Counted from the stretch's first letter, positions 47,440 to 57,661 are shown. The stretch is 64,000 bases of DNA from Symmachiella macrocystis (GCF_007860075.1 NZ_SJPP01000003.1:620001-684000); one strand, 5' to 3'. A program made the numbers and translations. The notes: generated from the letters alone by a model not told the origin.

Positions 47440-49228
47440 TCACCTGAATCTCACGCGCTCTGCGCAGTCCACACCACACGGCAACCAACCAGCGGGCAGT
47501 GTGTTGTTGATCGTGTTGGTGGTGATCGTATTTTTGTCGCTCGGCGCGTATACGTTTTCGGAGATGATGTTAATCGAAGCGCAATCGGCAAATTTGTACG
47601 GTCGCCGGGTCCAAGCACGCGCCTTCGCCGATTCGGGTTTGGATTATGTCACATCGCTCTTAGACAACGACCTGCCGGTCGGCACCTTGAATACTTATAA
47701 CGACGCGAGTCTATACCGCGATGTCGTCGTGCAACCCAGCGATACTCCTCGAACACAAGGACGGTTCTCGATCATTGCTGCTTCGGAAGCGGATCTCTCA
47801 CGCAAATCGATTCGGTTTGGATTGATGGATGAGTCGGGAAAACTCAATATCAATGCGTTGTCGCAACATAGCACGAGTACCGCTCGCACGATGCTGATGG
47901 GGATCCCGGGCATGACCGACGAAATCGCTGATTCCATTTTGGACTGGACCGACCAGAACGATACACCGGGCGACTACGGTGCGGAAGAGGATTACTATCT
48001 GGCATTGCCGACCCCGTATGCAATAAAAAATGGTCCGTTGGAATCGCTCGATGAATTGTTGTTGGTGAAAGGCATGACGCCACAATTATTATATGGAGAA
48101 GATGCTGACCGGGACGGCATGCTGGATTCGGGCGAAGATGATGGTGACCTCTCGCATCCGCCGGATGATGCCAACGGCGAATTGGACTTGGGGTTTTCAG
48201 CGTACTTAACAGTCGATAGCCGTGAAGCGAATCTCCGCTCCGATGGCACACCGCGGATCAATATCGCCTCCGACAAGTTGGACGAGCTTTACGACCAATT
48301 GCTGGAAGAATTTGATGAGGAGACGGCAAAATTCGTCGTCGCCTATCGGTTGTTTGGCCCTGCGGTTGATCCCTCCTCACAGCGAGGTGGAGGATCCAGT
48401 GGGGGACGGACTGCATCGAATTCGAAGAGCATGAGCCCCGGCGTGGGAACCGGTTCCTCCGACGGAGCAGATACGGCACAGTCATTACAGCAAGACGATG
48501 TCGTGGGCACCGGACAGACTGGCGGACAAACCGCCGAACAAGGGGCGTCGACCGGGCAGTCCGGCGGATCGTCCTCGAAAAACGGCGCCGTTGCAGCCGG
48601 CAAAGCGATTTTTGGCGGACAGGGACAAGTGACCCGAGGCGGGATGGAACTCAGCGGCGGAGCAAAGTTTCCCGTGCGGTCGATCTTTGATCTGGTCGGA
48701 GTTTCGGTCAACGCACAAATTGATAAGACGCAAAAGACACTCGAAAGCCCCTGGGCGGATGATCCCGGCGAGATGCGGGACTATATCTCCGCGTTGGACG
48801 ACACGGTGACAACCTTGTCCGAAGAGAATCTCGCTGGACGTATTAACATTAACGAAGCGTCGATTGAGGTGATGCGCGGCTTGCCGGAATTCACCGAGGA
48901 ATTGGCCTATGACATCATCTCACGACGGAAGACCAGTTTGGACGGGCAGTCACTTTCGGCTTTGGCACAGGGCCGGGATTCGGTCGGCTGGCTGTATACC
49001 GAGAATGTCGTGGACCTGGAAACGCTGCGAAAAATCGCGCCGCTGCTGACCGGCGGCGGGGACGTTTATATGACGCAGATTATGGGCTATTTCGATGCCG
49101 GTCCTCCGCTGATTAGAATTGAGGCGGTGATCGATGCGTCCCAAAAACCGGCCAAAGTGATCAAAGTTCGCGAACTGACTCCACTGGGAATCGGTTATCC
49201 ACGGGACCTGTTTGCGACGTCGGAATAG
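47429..49228 (+). CDS. gspK: Minor pseudopilin, GspK-like
   Basis: ATG 47429 lies within the end of gspJ behind GGAGGAGGA, giving 599 residues. The N-terminal helix AGSVLLIVLVVIVFLSLGAYTFSEM lacks the Glu at +5, as is usual for GspK. Helix-hairpin-helix-type GspK blocks are visible: ESGKLNINAL, DWTDQNDTPGDYGAEEDYY and GRININEASIEVMRGLPEF. The protein is nearly twice the usual length because of a long Gly/Ser/Thr-rich insert (about residues 315-390) in the middle. It would cap the tip of the pseudopilus with GspI and GspJ. Confidence 0.85.
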   Translation: MRSNHLNLTRSAQSTPHGNQPAGSVLLIVLVVIVFLSLGAYTFSEMMLIEAQSANLYGRRVQARAFADSGLDYVTSLLDNDLPVGTLNTYNDASLYRDVVVQPSDTPRTQGRFSIIAASEADLSRKSIRFGLMDESGKLNINALSQHSTSTARTMLMGIPGMTDEIADSILDWTDQNDTPGDYGAEEDYYLALPTPYAIKNGPLESLDELLLVKGMTPQLLYGEDADRDGMLDSGEDDGDLSHPPDDANGELDLGFSAYLTVDSREANLRSDGTPRINIASDKLDELYDQLLEEFDEETAKFVVAYRLFGPAVDPSSQRGGGSSGGRTASNSKSMSPGVGTGSSDGADTAQSLQQDDVVGTGQTGGQTAEQGASTGQSGGSSSKNGAVAAGKAIFGGQGQVTRGGMELSGGAKFPVRSIFDLVGVSVNAQIDKTQKTLESPWADDPGEMRDYISALDDTVTTLSEENLAGRININEASIEVMRGLPEFTEELAYDIISRRKTSLDGQSLSALAQGRDSVGWLYTENVVDLETLRKIAPLLTGGGDVYMTQIMGYFDAGPPLIRIEAVIDASQKPAKVIKVRELTPLGIGYPRDLFATSE

Positions 49229-49458
49229 ACGAATGTTAATGTTATAACGATCGCACGGCCGGTGGAGGCGGTCTTGCGGTTGGCGGAACGTTTCAGTTGT
49301 TGGACCATTGAAGTCATCGCCCTGTCGCAATGGCAGCTGTCGTCAGATTTTTTTGGGAAAGTGGTTGCCCGCGGCCGGCCGGGCGACGATGATGGAATGA
49401 GTCGCGGAGTGGTTTTATTCTGCCGACGATGCGCTCAGATTGAAAAGTCAGGGGAGCT

Positions 49459-51048
49459 ATGCCCGATTTATTGGCGTTGGAATTTGAATCGAAGAAAATC
49501 CTGGGGATCGATGCGCAAGTCTCACCGACAGGCGTGCGAATCCGCAAATGCTTCGAACTAGAAATTCCTGAGTCGCTGGATCTCGCCACCAATACCACGG
49601 AGGCGGGGGAATGGCTCAAACAACAACTCAAAGACTTAAACGTGCAAGCCACTCAAGCGGTGGCTACGCTTCCACGTGAGATTGCCGTCGCGCGGCATAT
49701 CACCATGCCGGATGTGCCGGATGAGGAATTGCCTGAGTTGGTGAAATACCAAGCGGGCCTGAAGTCGGCCTTGCCCTTGGATCAATTGGCGCTCGACTTT
49801 TTACCATTGCCCAAAGCGGAAGGCGCAGACGCTCGCGACGTATTGATTACCACCGTGCCAAAACAAGCGCTGCAGGAAATCAATGCCATCACCGAAGCGG
49901 CGGGTTTGCAGGTCACCAAAGCAGGACTCAGTCCGGTTTCGGCGGCCGAGGTGGCCTTGCGATCAGCCAATCACTCGACAGATACGGCAGCGGGATCGCT
50001 GGTGGTCACCCGGCACGGGCCGCGTGTGGAGATTTCTATCCTGAAAGGGGCGAACGTCGTCTTCTCGCATTTCACGCAAATTGCGAGTCCCACTACAGCA
50101 GATGCCAACCCGGCCATCATTGCGGCAATCGCCCGCTCGATGATGGGACTGACCGGTCCGATCACCAGCCAGGAAGTCGCACATGCGTGGTTGCTCGGCT
50201 CGCAAGAGGAATTCGGAGCTTTAGCGCCCGCCCTGGAAAAACGGCTCAATCCCAGCGTGCAGATTCTCGATCCGTTTGAGGCAACGGGAGTCATTGTCCG
50301 TACCGAACTGCCCCAAAACCGGTCGGCGTACTCGGCTTTGGTCGGTAGCTTGCTGGCTCAATCGCAACCGCTGGCAGCCACAGTCGACTATCTCGCACCG
50401 CGTCGTCCCCCGGTCAAACCCAACCATGCCCGACGCCGCGCGATTATTGGAACCGTGGTTGCAGCCTGTCTCGCTTTGGCGGTGGGCGGCACCATGTATT
50501 TTAAGATCAACAAGTTGAACAAAACGATCACCGCGATGCGAGCTGACAAACAACGGCTCGACGAACTTGCGGAACGCGGGGAACCGATTTTAGAAAAGGT
50601 GCAACTCCTGGATGAATGGACGGCCGACCGCGAACTTTGGTTGGACGAGATGACCGCGCTCAACAGATATTTGCCTCCCGCGGATCGAGCATTTTTTAAT
50701 CAGATTCAATTCAACTTAGGGACCGGTAACAATCCTCCCAAGATTTCACTCGACGGATTCTCCCGCCAGCGCAGCGATGCTATTGAATTGGGTGAGCGGA
50801 TTATTCGACATCAAGATCAGCGTTACGGATTGTTTCAAGATGGACAAAAGCCGGACGACAAAGATCCGTATCATCCGTGGAAGTTCGACATGGAACTGCT
50901 GTTGAATGATGATGCACCGGTGGTGAAATTGACGACCGCCAAACCGAAAGCCGATTCCAAGACTGAAGCGGTTACTCCCAAAACTCCCGCCGACGACCAA
51001 CCAAGCGGTCCTGCTGCTGATGGAAAAACGGAGGAAACCGCATCATGA
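49459..51048 (+). CDS. gspL: GspL/PilM-like protein
   Basis: The protein has 529 residues. The cytoplasmic part (about 1-300) has an actin-like fold as in PilM and GspL (ATLPREIAVARHITMPDVPDEELPELVKYQAGL and LITTVPKQALQEINAITEAAG). A single membrane helix (about residues 330-350, IIGTVVAACLALAVGGTMYF) is followed by a coiled coil and a periplasmic ferredoxin-like part, as in a PilM-PilN fusion, which is what GspL is. The tail is Lys/Asp/Thr-rich and probably disordered. The ATGA overlap with the next gene suggests coupled synthesis with the GspM-like partner. Confidence 0.86.
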   Translation: MPDLLALEFESKKILGIDAQVSPTGVRIRKCFELEIPESLDLATNTTEAGEWLKQQLKDLNVQATQAVATLPREIAVARHITMPDVPDEELPELVKYQAGLKSALPLDQLALDFLPLPKAEGADARDVLITTVPKQALQEINAITEAAGLQVTKAGLSPVSAAEVALRSANHSTDTAAGSLVVTRHGPRVEISILKGANVVFSHFTQIASPTTADANPAIIAAIARSMMGLTGPITSQEVAHAWLLGSQEEFGALAPALEKRLNPSVQILDPFEATGVIVRTELPQNRSAYSALVGSLLAQSQPLAATVDYLAPRRPPVKPNHARRRAIIGTVVAACLALAVGGTMYFKINKLNKTITAMRADKQRLDELAERGEPILEKVQLLDEWTADRELWLDEMTALNRYLPPADRAFFNQIQFNLGTGNNPPKISLDGFSRQRSDAIELGERIIRHQDQRYGLFQDGQKPDDKDPYHPWKFDMELLLNDDAPVVKLTTAKPKADSKTEAVTPKTPADDQPSGPAADGKTEETAS

Positions 51049-52049
51049 ATCGCCGCGAGAAAATTTTAGCGATTGTCTTGCTTTCCGCCGTCGGCTTGTG
51101 GGGCGCCCGCTCCCTGATTTCCGATGTGCTCTTGGCTCCGATTAACAACCGGAAAGCTGAAATCACCGCCCTGCAATCGCAGATTGACAAACAAAACGAC
51201 CAGGTGAACACCATCCTGGCAGCCACACGCAAATTGGCCAACCTGAAGCAACAAAGTTTGCCGCCCGACCATTACGAAGCGGCCGCGCTGTATAAGAACT
51301 GGTTGCTGGAGCAGGCGGAACAGGCACAGTTCAAAAACATCCACGTCGCGCGGACGCGTATTGTCCCCACTAAGGAGACGTACGCCATCATCGGCATGAC
51401 GGTCACTGCTCAAGGCACCTTGAAGCAAGTCGCCGATTATTTGTTCGCGATCCAGCGAGCGGACTTATTGCAAAAGGTCCGCAAGGTCGACTTGCAATCT
51501 GACAAACACGAAGGAGAGCCGGCGCTTGAAGTGATGATCGTGATTGATGCCTTGGCCATCAATGACGCAACACCCCGCGAGACATTGTTTGAAGAAGGGC
51601 GTGCTGAGGCGGTTTCGGAACTGATGGATGGCAAAACGCGTGAACAGTATGCGTCGATCACGGATCGCAATCCGTTTGTCCGCGGCTATAACGGACCTCC
51701 GCCTCCCAAAGTGGCCGAAAAGCCGCCGGAAAAAGATCCAGAGCCGGTGAAGCCGGGTATCGATGCGGCGGAGCATGTCTATCTCGTCGGCACGGTGGCC
51801 AAAGGGGACCAATGGGACGCCCTGTTGTATGATCGCACGACCAACAGTCGTACATCATTGCTCGAAGGGAAAGGTTTTGAGGTAGCGGGGATCAAAGGGA
51901 CTGTCCTAAAAATTGGCTCCGATTTTTTGACCATGCAAATCGACGACGCTGTTTGGCGATTGGAATTGGGACAGAACCTTCGGCAAATCGAAAAGGTCGA
52001 AGCCGCAGAAGCGAAACCAGAAACTCCGACGACCGCGTCCGTCGAGTAA
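51045..52049 (+). CDS. GspM/PilO-like protein with PilP/GspC-like C-terminal domain
   Basis: The protein has 334 residues. A short cytoplasmic start and one membrane helix (about 8-25) are followed by a coiled coil and a PilO/GspM-type ferredoxin-like domain (about 85-185, YKNWLLEQAEQAQFKNIHVA and VADYLFAIQRADLLQKVRKVDLQ). After a DRNPFVRGYNG box and a proline-rich linker comes a small beta-domain (about 240-325, VYLVGTVAKGDQWDALLYDRTTN and IDDAVWRLELGQ). This end resembles the homology region of PilP and GspC. It would therefore combine two parts of the inner-membrane platform in one chain. No separate gspC gene is visible, which fits. I assign the fusion from pattern only. Confidence 0.75.
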   Translation: MNRREKILAIVLLSAVGLWGARSLISDVLLAPINNRKAEITALQSQIDKQNDQVNTILAATRKLANLKQQSLPPDHYEAAALYKNWLLEQAEQAQFKNIHVARTRIVPTKETYAIIGMTVTAQGTLKQVADYLFAIQRADLLQKVRKVDLQSDKHEGEPALEVMIVIDALAINDATPRETLFEEGRAEAVSELMDGKTREQYASITDRNPFVRGYNGPPPPKVAEKPPEKDPEPVKPGIDAAEHVYLVGTVAKGDQWDALLYDRTTNSRTSLLEGKGFEVAGIKGTVLKIGSDFLTMQIDDAVWRLELGQNLRQIEKVEAAEAKPETPTTASVE

Positions 52050-52392
52050 ATCCGCGTTGCCCGATCCCAAACTGCGATTCTTCGCATCTTGAAACCGGGC
52101 TGCTGCGCGTCTTGAAATCCAGTTTTTGCTCAACTGCTGATCCCGGCTTAGCAACAGGTCGCCGCGCACGCCTTTACGCGGCTGCAATTGTGCGAATTTG
52201 CCTCTCTCAAATTCGTCTCATTTCGGGAATTCGTGCTGGGGAACTATTGTTTCCTCACAAGCTTGGCAAACTTTGACGATAATAACGTTAATCCTGATTG
52301 TGAGGATTGTACGTCCGTCCGAAGCGCCATTGCTCAATCGGCATGTTTTCGATTTAGCGCAGCGGATATCACCATCAACCGGAGTCGTTTCC
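52050..52392. other. Intergenic region upstream of gspD
   Basis: No gene is seen. The frame of gspD is open back to 52198, but that part has no signal peptide. It may hold a promoter for gspD and the downstream genes. Confidence 0.45.
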
Positions 52393-55300
52393 TTGATCTT
52401 CTCAAAACTCAAACTGCCGCTCGTTTGTGTGATCACCCTGGCAACAGCGTCATCGCTGCTGCCTTCCGGGGCTGTTTTTGCCGCGGAAAAAGAGAGGAAA
52501 AGTCCGCGGACGCGTGAGAGTGCGCTCGATGTTGCGCGCTCGTTCCAGAATGAAACGGTCACCGAATCCGAAGCTACGGTCCGCCTGTTCTACCTCAATG
52601 AGAAGTGGGAAAAGGTCCTCAGGGACGTGGCGAAATCGATGGATAAAACGTTGGTCGCCGATCAGGTGCCCCGTGGTTTTTATTCACGTCGCGATGGCAG
52701 TATGCACTCGCCCGAAACGGCGCTGAACATCCTCAATCGCGCGCTGACCAAAAAACATTTTCGCTTGGTGATCAAAGGTGAGTTTTTGGTGCTGCTGGAC
52801 AAAAACTCCATCCGTAAAAAATACCGCCCCGCCACCGTGCCGGAGTATGATCCCGACACGGCCCAAGAAGCAGTCCCCCAACAAAAACCGGCACCCATCC
52901 TCCGAATCAATCATGAAGAACCAGTCGCACAGCCGCTGTTCGACGATCTACATCCTGAAGCGGCAGCCGAGCGAACCAACGACGAACCGCAGATTGAATC
53001 TGTCGCTATCCAACCGGGACGACGCCCAGCGGTGGGAATTGCCCGTGCGATATTCAAAGCTTTCAAACCGGCGGCGCGATTAGTGGACGCCGGTCCCGCG
53101 GGCTTACCCGGATTTGTAGTCACACACCGCGTGACGCAGGCGTCACGCACCGGCAAACCACTCAAAGCGACCGACCTACGACTTGCTGTGGGGATTGATT
53201 CCACGCAGAACGAACTGGTCGTAGAGGGTCCGTCGGACCAAGTAGAATCGATGTTGGATCTGGTCGATCAATTGGACGAACTCCGCCTGCGTCGGAATGA
53301 AACCGTCCGACTCGTGGCCGGCACCAGTGATATGGGGCAAGTCAAACGCTCGTTGCAGCCGGCACTGAAACGCTTGATTGCTCAAGTCGATCAAAATCCC
53401 GCCGATGATGCGAACAACAATCAACCGCCGCAAGACCCGCAAGAAGGCGGTGCCGCCGGGGAAGGTCAACCGGGCCTCTCCGACTTGGTAGGTGGCTTAA
53501 AAGGGGACGTCGCCGTGGAATCGGTTCCCGGGATGGGCATCCTGATCCTGCGTGGGAACAAGGCCGACACCGAAGCGGTCATGCGAATCATTGAAGAGAT
53601 TCAGCGATTGGGCCAAGGCGCTGCTCCGGACATTCAAGTGCTCACCTTGCGGCATGTTCGTTCCAAGGCACTTGCCGATCTGTTGACACAATTGTACAAA
53701 GAACTACTCAGCGGCCGCGCAGAGACAGCACAAAAACTACAGCCAGCCATCATTCTGCCGGTGGTGACACCCAACTCGATTGTCATCCTGGCTCCAGCTG
53801 CCGACATGCAATCCATTCTTAAATTAGCCAACGAACTCGATCAACCGGTCGCACCGGGATCGCAGTTTCAAGTCTTCCGGTTGAAAAGCGCCGTGGCCTC
53901 GCAAGTGGTCGAGATCGTCAACGAATTCTACGCCGAACGCGGTGGACTTGGCCCGGAAATTAAAATCACAGCTGACCCGCGAACCAATGCGGTCTTCTTG
54001 TTCGCCGGGCCGCGCGATATGCAGGAAATTGGTTCGCTCATCGTTGAGATCGATAAGGAAGACTCCGATTCCATCAACCAAATGCGTTTGTTCCGCTTGG
54101 AGAACGCCGTTGCCGACGAATTAGCCGAAACGCTAAACACGGCCATTCAAAGCGCGCTCAGCCCGCAAACGACGGCTGGTGGAGGCCAAGGTGGTCAGAT
54201 TGGCGGCCAAGCTGGCGGCGGAGAAGGGACGCAAGAGATTCGCGGCATCCGCTCGACAATTTTGCAGTTTCTCAAAGTGGAAGAAGGACACGAGGAACTC
54301 ATTCGTTCGGGCATACTCAGCGACATCCGTATTACCGCCGATCCGCGGACGAACAACCTGATGGTCGTGGCTCCTGAAGCCAGCATGCCGCTGTTGGCGG
54401 CGTTGATCAAACGGCTCGATCAACCCTCGCCATCGGTTGCGGATATTAAAATGTTCAAAATGATTAATGCCGACTCGACGGCCGTGGTTCAGATTCTGGA
54501 CACACTGTTCCAATCGCAGGATCAGGGCCAGGATCAACAAATTGGCATTCAACTGGCCGGAGCGGAAGGAGCGGACAGTAATTTGATTCCGCTGCAATTC
54601 ACCGCCGATGCCCGTACCAATACGATCATCGCGCGCGGCGGCAGCGAGGCGTTGCGTGTGGCGGAAGCTGTGATTTTGCGGTTGGACGCCGACAAGATCC
54701 GCGAGCGGGAGACGAGTGTCTATCGCTTGAAAAACAAACGAGCCGAAGACGTGGCGAACGCCATCAACGAATTCCTGGCCGAACGGCAAGTGGTCGAAGA
54801 GGAACGGACAGAGCTGGGAAGTTTGTTTGCTCAAATCGAACGCGAAGTGATCGTCGTTCCGGAACCGATCAGCAATACATTAATCATCAGTGCCACGCCA
54901 CGGTATTTCGAAGACATTAGCAGTCTAGTAGTGCAGTTGGACTCGCAACCGGAGGAAGTCATCATCCAAGCGTTGTTGGTCGAAGTCCAACTCGAAAACA
55001 CAGATGAATTCGGGGTAGAACTCGGCTTGCAAGACTCACTGCTGTTTGATCGCAGCATCATTTCTCCGGAAGACATTACGACGATTACGGAGTCCTTTAG
55101 CGCGCCGGGTACTGGTGTGGTGACCGAAACCCAACGGATCATTTCACAGGCGAGCACCCCCGGATTTCCGTTCAATAATGGCAATCAATTGGGAAACAAC
55201 ACGATCAACCCCTCAGGTGTGGGAACACAAGGATTGAGCAACTTTGCGGTGGGACGCACCAACTCGGAGTTGGGATTTGGCGGCCTGGTGTTGTCAGCCA

Positions 55301-56187
55301 GTTCCGAAAGTATCAGTGTTTTGATTCGTGCCTTGTCAGAAGTCCGCAATGTTGAGGTGCTCAGTCGGCCGCAAATCCGCACGCTGGATAACCTGACGGC
55401 GGAAATCCAAGTCGGCCAGGACGTGCCCATCATTCAAGGTATCAATCAAACCGCGTTGGGTGCTGCCTATCCGATCGTCCAACAGGACCGGGCGGGTATT
55501 ATCCTGAGTGTCAAGCCCCGGATTACTCCCGAGGGCAATGTGGTCATGGAAGTCCTTGCCGTTAAGAGTGCGTACGATCTGACGCCCGGTTCAGGCGTGC
55601 CGATCTTCACAGATGCGACCAACGGCAACGTGGTTGAATCGCCGGTGAAGACGATCACCCAAGCCAGTGCTGTGGTCTCCGCCAAATCGGGACAAACGAT
55701 TGTTCTGGGTGGCATGATTACTAAAGACACGTCACACATCGAACGCAAAGTGCCGTTTTTGGGAGACCTGCCGTTGTTGGGCAACGCCTTCCGGTATGAA
55801 TTCGATCAGAACCGCCGGAGCGAATTGTTGATCTTTCTAACACCGCGGATCATTCACGACGATTCGACCTCGGAATGGATCAAGCAGGTCGAGGCGGAAC
55901 GGATTCACTTCTTCACCGAGGAAGCGGAGGCGATTCACGGTCCGCTCTACGCACTGCCTGAAGAAAGTGCGATCTGCGAACCGGAACTTGGCCCGACCCC
56001 GGACAATCAATTGCCGCCGGCCGTACTGCCTCCGCCCGCAGCTATTGATGAAGAAGGCATTCCGACGACACGTATGCCGAGCCGATCTGAAACGATGAAA
56101 TATGAGGATGCCTACAGCGAGGCGCCGCAGATGTTGCAGGTGGACCAGGAGTTCTCAGAGGACGAAACGCTAGAATTCGCGAATTAA
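52393..56187 (+). CDS. gspD: Type II secretion secretin GspD (oversized)
   Basis: The likely start is TTG 52393, with GGAG 8 bp before and a good signal peptide (LKLPLVCVITLATASSLLPSGAVFAAE); 1264 residues. An N0-type domain (about 55-145), a linker and a series of N1-type repeats extend to about residue 910. The pore domain then carries VIIQALLVEVQLENTDEFGVEL, VEVLSRPQIRTLDNLTAEIQVG, VVLGGMITKDTSHIERKVPFLGDLPLLG and LLIFLTPRII. The usual GspD has 650-750 residues; here extra N1-like repeats and linkers double the periplasmic part. A proline-rich tail follows the pore domain. It forms the outer-membrane channel of the T2SS. Confidence 0.92.
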   Translation: MIFSKLKLPLVCVITLATASSLLPSGAVFAAEKERKSPRTRESALDVARSFQNETVTESEATVRLFYLNEKWEKVLRDVAKSMDKTLVADQVPRGFYSRRDGSMHSPETALNILNRALTKKHFRLVIKGEFLVLLDKNSIRKKYRPATVPEYDPDTAQEAVPQQKPAPILRINHEEPVAQPLFDDLHPEAAAERTNDEPQIESVAIQPGRRPAVGIARAIFKAFKPAARLVDAGPAGLPGFVVTHRVTQASRTGKPLKATDLRLAVGIDSTQNELVVEGPSDQVESMLDLVDQLDELRLRRNETVRLVAGTSDMGQVKRSLQPALKRLIAQVDQNPADDANNNQPPQDPQEGGAAGEGQPGLSDLVGGLKGDVAVESVPGMGILILRGNKADTEAVMRIIEEIQRLGQGAAPDIQVLTLRHVRSKALADLLTQLYKELLSGRAETAQKLQPAIILPVVTPNSIVILAPAADMQSILKLANELDQPVAPGSQFQVFRLKSAVASQVVEIVNEFYAERGGLGPEIKITADPRTNAVFLFAGPRDMQEIGSLIVEIDKEDSDSINQMRLFRLENAVADELAETLNTAIQSALSPQTTAGGGQGGQIGGQAGGGEGTQEIRGIRSTILQFLKVEEGHEELIRSGILSDIRITADPRTNNLMVVAPEASMPLLAALIKRLDQPSPSVADIKMFKMINADSTAVVQILDTLFQSQDQGQDQQIGIQLAGAEGADSNLIPLQFTADARTNTIIARGGSEALRVAEAVILRLDADKIRERETSVYRLKNKRAEDVANAINEFLAERQVVEEERTELGSLFAQIEREVIVVPEPISNTLIISATPRYFEDISSLVVQLDSQPEEVIIQALLVEVQLENTDEFGVELGLQDSLLFDRSIISPEDITTITESFSAPGTGVVTETQRIISQASTPGFPFNNGNQLGNNTINPSGVGTQGLSNFAVGRTNSELGFGGLVLSASSESISVLIRALSEVRNVEVLSRPQIRTLDNLTAEIQVGQDVPIIQGINQTALGAAYPIVQQDRAGIILSVKPRITPEGNVVMEVLAVKSAYDLTPGSGVPIFTDATNGNVVESPVKTITQASAVVSAKSGQTIVLGGMITKDTSHIERKVPFLGDLPLLGNAFRYEFDQNRRSELLIFLTPRIIHDDSTSEWIKQVEAERIHFFTEEAEAIHGPLYALPEESAICEPELGPTPDNQLPPAVLPPPAAIDEEGIPTTRMPSRSETMKYEDAYSEAPQMLQVDQEFSEDETLEFAN

Positions 56188-56262
56188 CTGGCTGAAAACC
56201 GCTGGACCGGACGGGCCGATTGCCCAATTTCATTTTTCCATTCCACCGTTCAGGTGATCGAA

Positions 56263-57531
56263 ATGACGCACTTCAAGCCGCTCTTTACCGCGATCGCTGT
56301 CTTGTTACTTTCAACGACTGGATGTGCCAGCCTCGGGTCCTTCTGGGAAAAACCGCCCGCGTATCCCTTGGCGACCAAAGAACGTCCGGCGACGCAAATC
56401 ATCGCCATGTGGCGACCGTCGACCGGTACACACGACGGACGCCCCACGCGGGGATTTGCCGGGAACATCATGTTCTTTACCTCCAAGGATACCATGCCGG
56501 CGCTGGTCAACGGCACCGTCCGGGTTTACGTGTTTGATGATCAAGGAACGGCCGAAGAACAAGCCAAACCGATTCGCCAATATGACTTCCCCGCGCAAGT
56601 GTGGAATACATATGCCGAACTCAGCAAGATTGGGCCGGCCTATAATCTATTCATTCCTTATCCACGACCGGGCAATCATGAAGCAACCTGTACGCTCTCC
56701 ATGCGGTTGATTCCCGACGACGGCGGACCAGCCTTATTCTCTGAAGAAGCGCATATCACGCTCGACGGGAATAGGAATCCCGACAAACTGATTTCCCGCA
56801 CCTCAGGTCGTGACAAGAATAAACGTGCAGACAAAGAAGCTCCTATCGTGGAACAATCGTTCACCGTGACGAGCAAAACAATCGTTCCAAAACGCATCGA
56901 ACAGGCCTCGGCCGAGTCGGTTCCTCCGGGGAACAACATCCAGTTTTCACTGGCACAACAAGATGCGGACAGTCACCGGGATGATGCGATCCAACGGGTG
57001 GATTTCGAATCGATCGCAGCAAGCAGCCAGGTCAGCCAGGAACGCGACGAGCGAGCACATTTTGTCCGCTCACGTGTCGCCGCACAACGGGCCAAACGTC
57101 GCAGTCAGGCCAAAAAGAAAACACCGGCATCACGAAATCGTCATCCTTTGTCCCAGGCAATGGACCCTGTCGATTTGCAATACGACGGCGCCGATGAATT
57201 CCTAAACAACGACGACTTCGCCGCCGTTGACGAAGAATATGAGAGTGATGAATTCGACGAGTTATTGCGAAATCGATCGCGCACCAGTCGTTCAAAGAAA
57301 AAGCAAAACCGGCATCCGTTGGACAACGACGTCATCGCGGTTGATATGTCGGGACTGCACCAGGTTTCCGCACCGCGTCATCACCGATCCGACCGCCGAC
57401 AACGGCGAACGACTTCTCAGCAGCGACATCCACTGGCTGAATGGGACGATGAATTCGAATCGAGCCGTGGCGAGGACTTCTCGGGATTCGACGATGACGA
57501 AGCGGATGAGGTTTTTCCGTTGACTCAATAA
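56263..57531 (+). CDS. Lipoprotein with three RHPL motifs
   Basis: ATG 56263 opens a lipoprotein signal with lipobox LSTTGC (Cys about residue 22); 422 residues. Residues about 35-200 form a globular domain with MWRPSTGTHDGRPTRG and YAELSKIGPAYNLFIPYPRPGNH, which I do not recognise. The C-terminal half is disordered and repeats an RHPL motif at residues 293, 350 and 388, each time followed by an acidic stretch. It lies 75 bp after gspD on the same strand, so a pilotin-like or accessory T2SS role is possible but not shown. Confidence 0.78.
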   Translation: MTHFKPLFTAIAVLLLSTTGCASLGSFWEKPPAYPLATKERPATQIIAMWRPSTGTHDGRPTRGFAGNIMFFTSKDTMPALVNGTVRVYVFDDQGTAEEQAKPIRQYDFPAQVWNTYAELSKIGPAYNLFIPYPRPGNHEATCTLSMRLIPDDGGPALFSEEAHITLDGNRNPDKLISRTSGRDKNKRADKEAPIVEQSFTVTSKTIVPKRIEQASAESVPPGNNIQFSLAQQDADSHRDDAIQRVDFESIAASSQVSQERDERAHFVRSRVAAQRAKRRSQAKKKTPASRNRHPLSQAMDPVDLQYDGADEFLNNDDFAAVDEEYESDEFDELLRNRSRTSRSKKKQNRHPLDNDVIAVDMSGLHQVSAPRHHRSDRRQRRTTSQQRHPLAEWDDEFESSRGEDFSGFDDDEADEVFPLTQ

Positions 57532-57661
57532 GAATTGCCGTCTCGCAATCATTTTCGCATTGCCGAGCCACCAGGACGACGATATCATAGAATACGGATA
57601 GCCATGCTGATCCAGACAGGACTCGGCAGGACGATCACCAAGTGCTCCAGGGGAATTTCAG

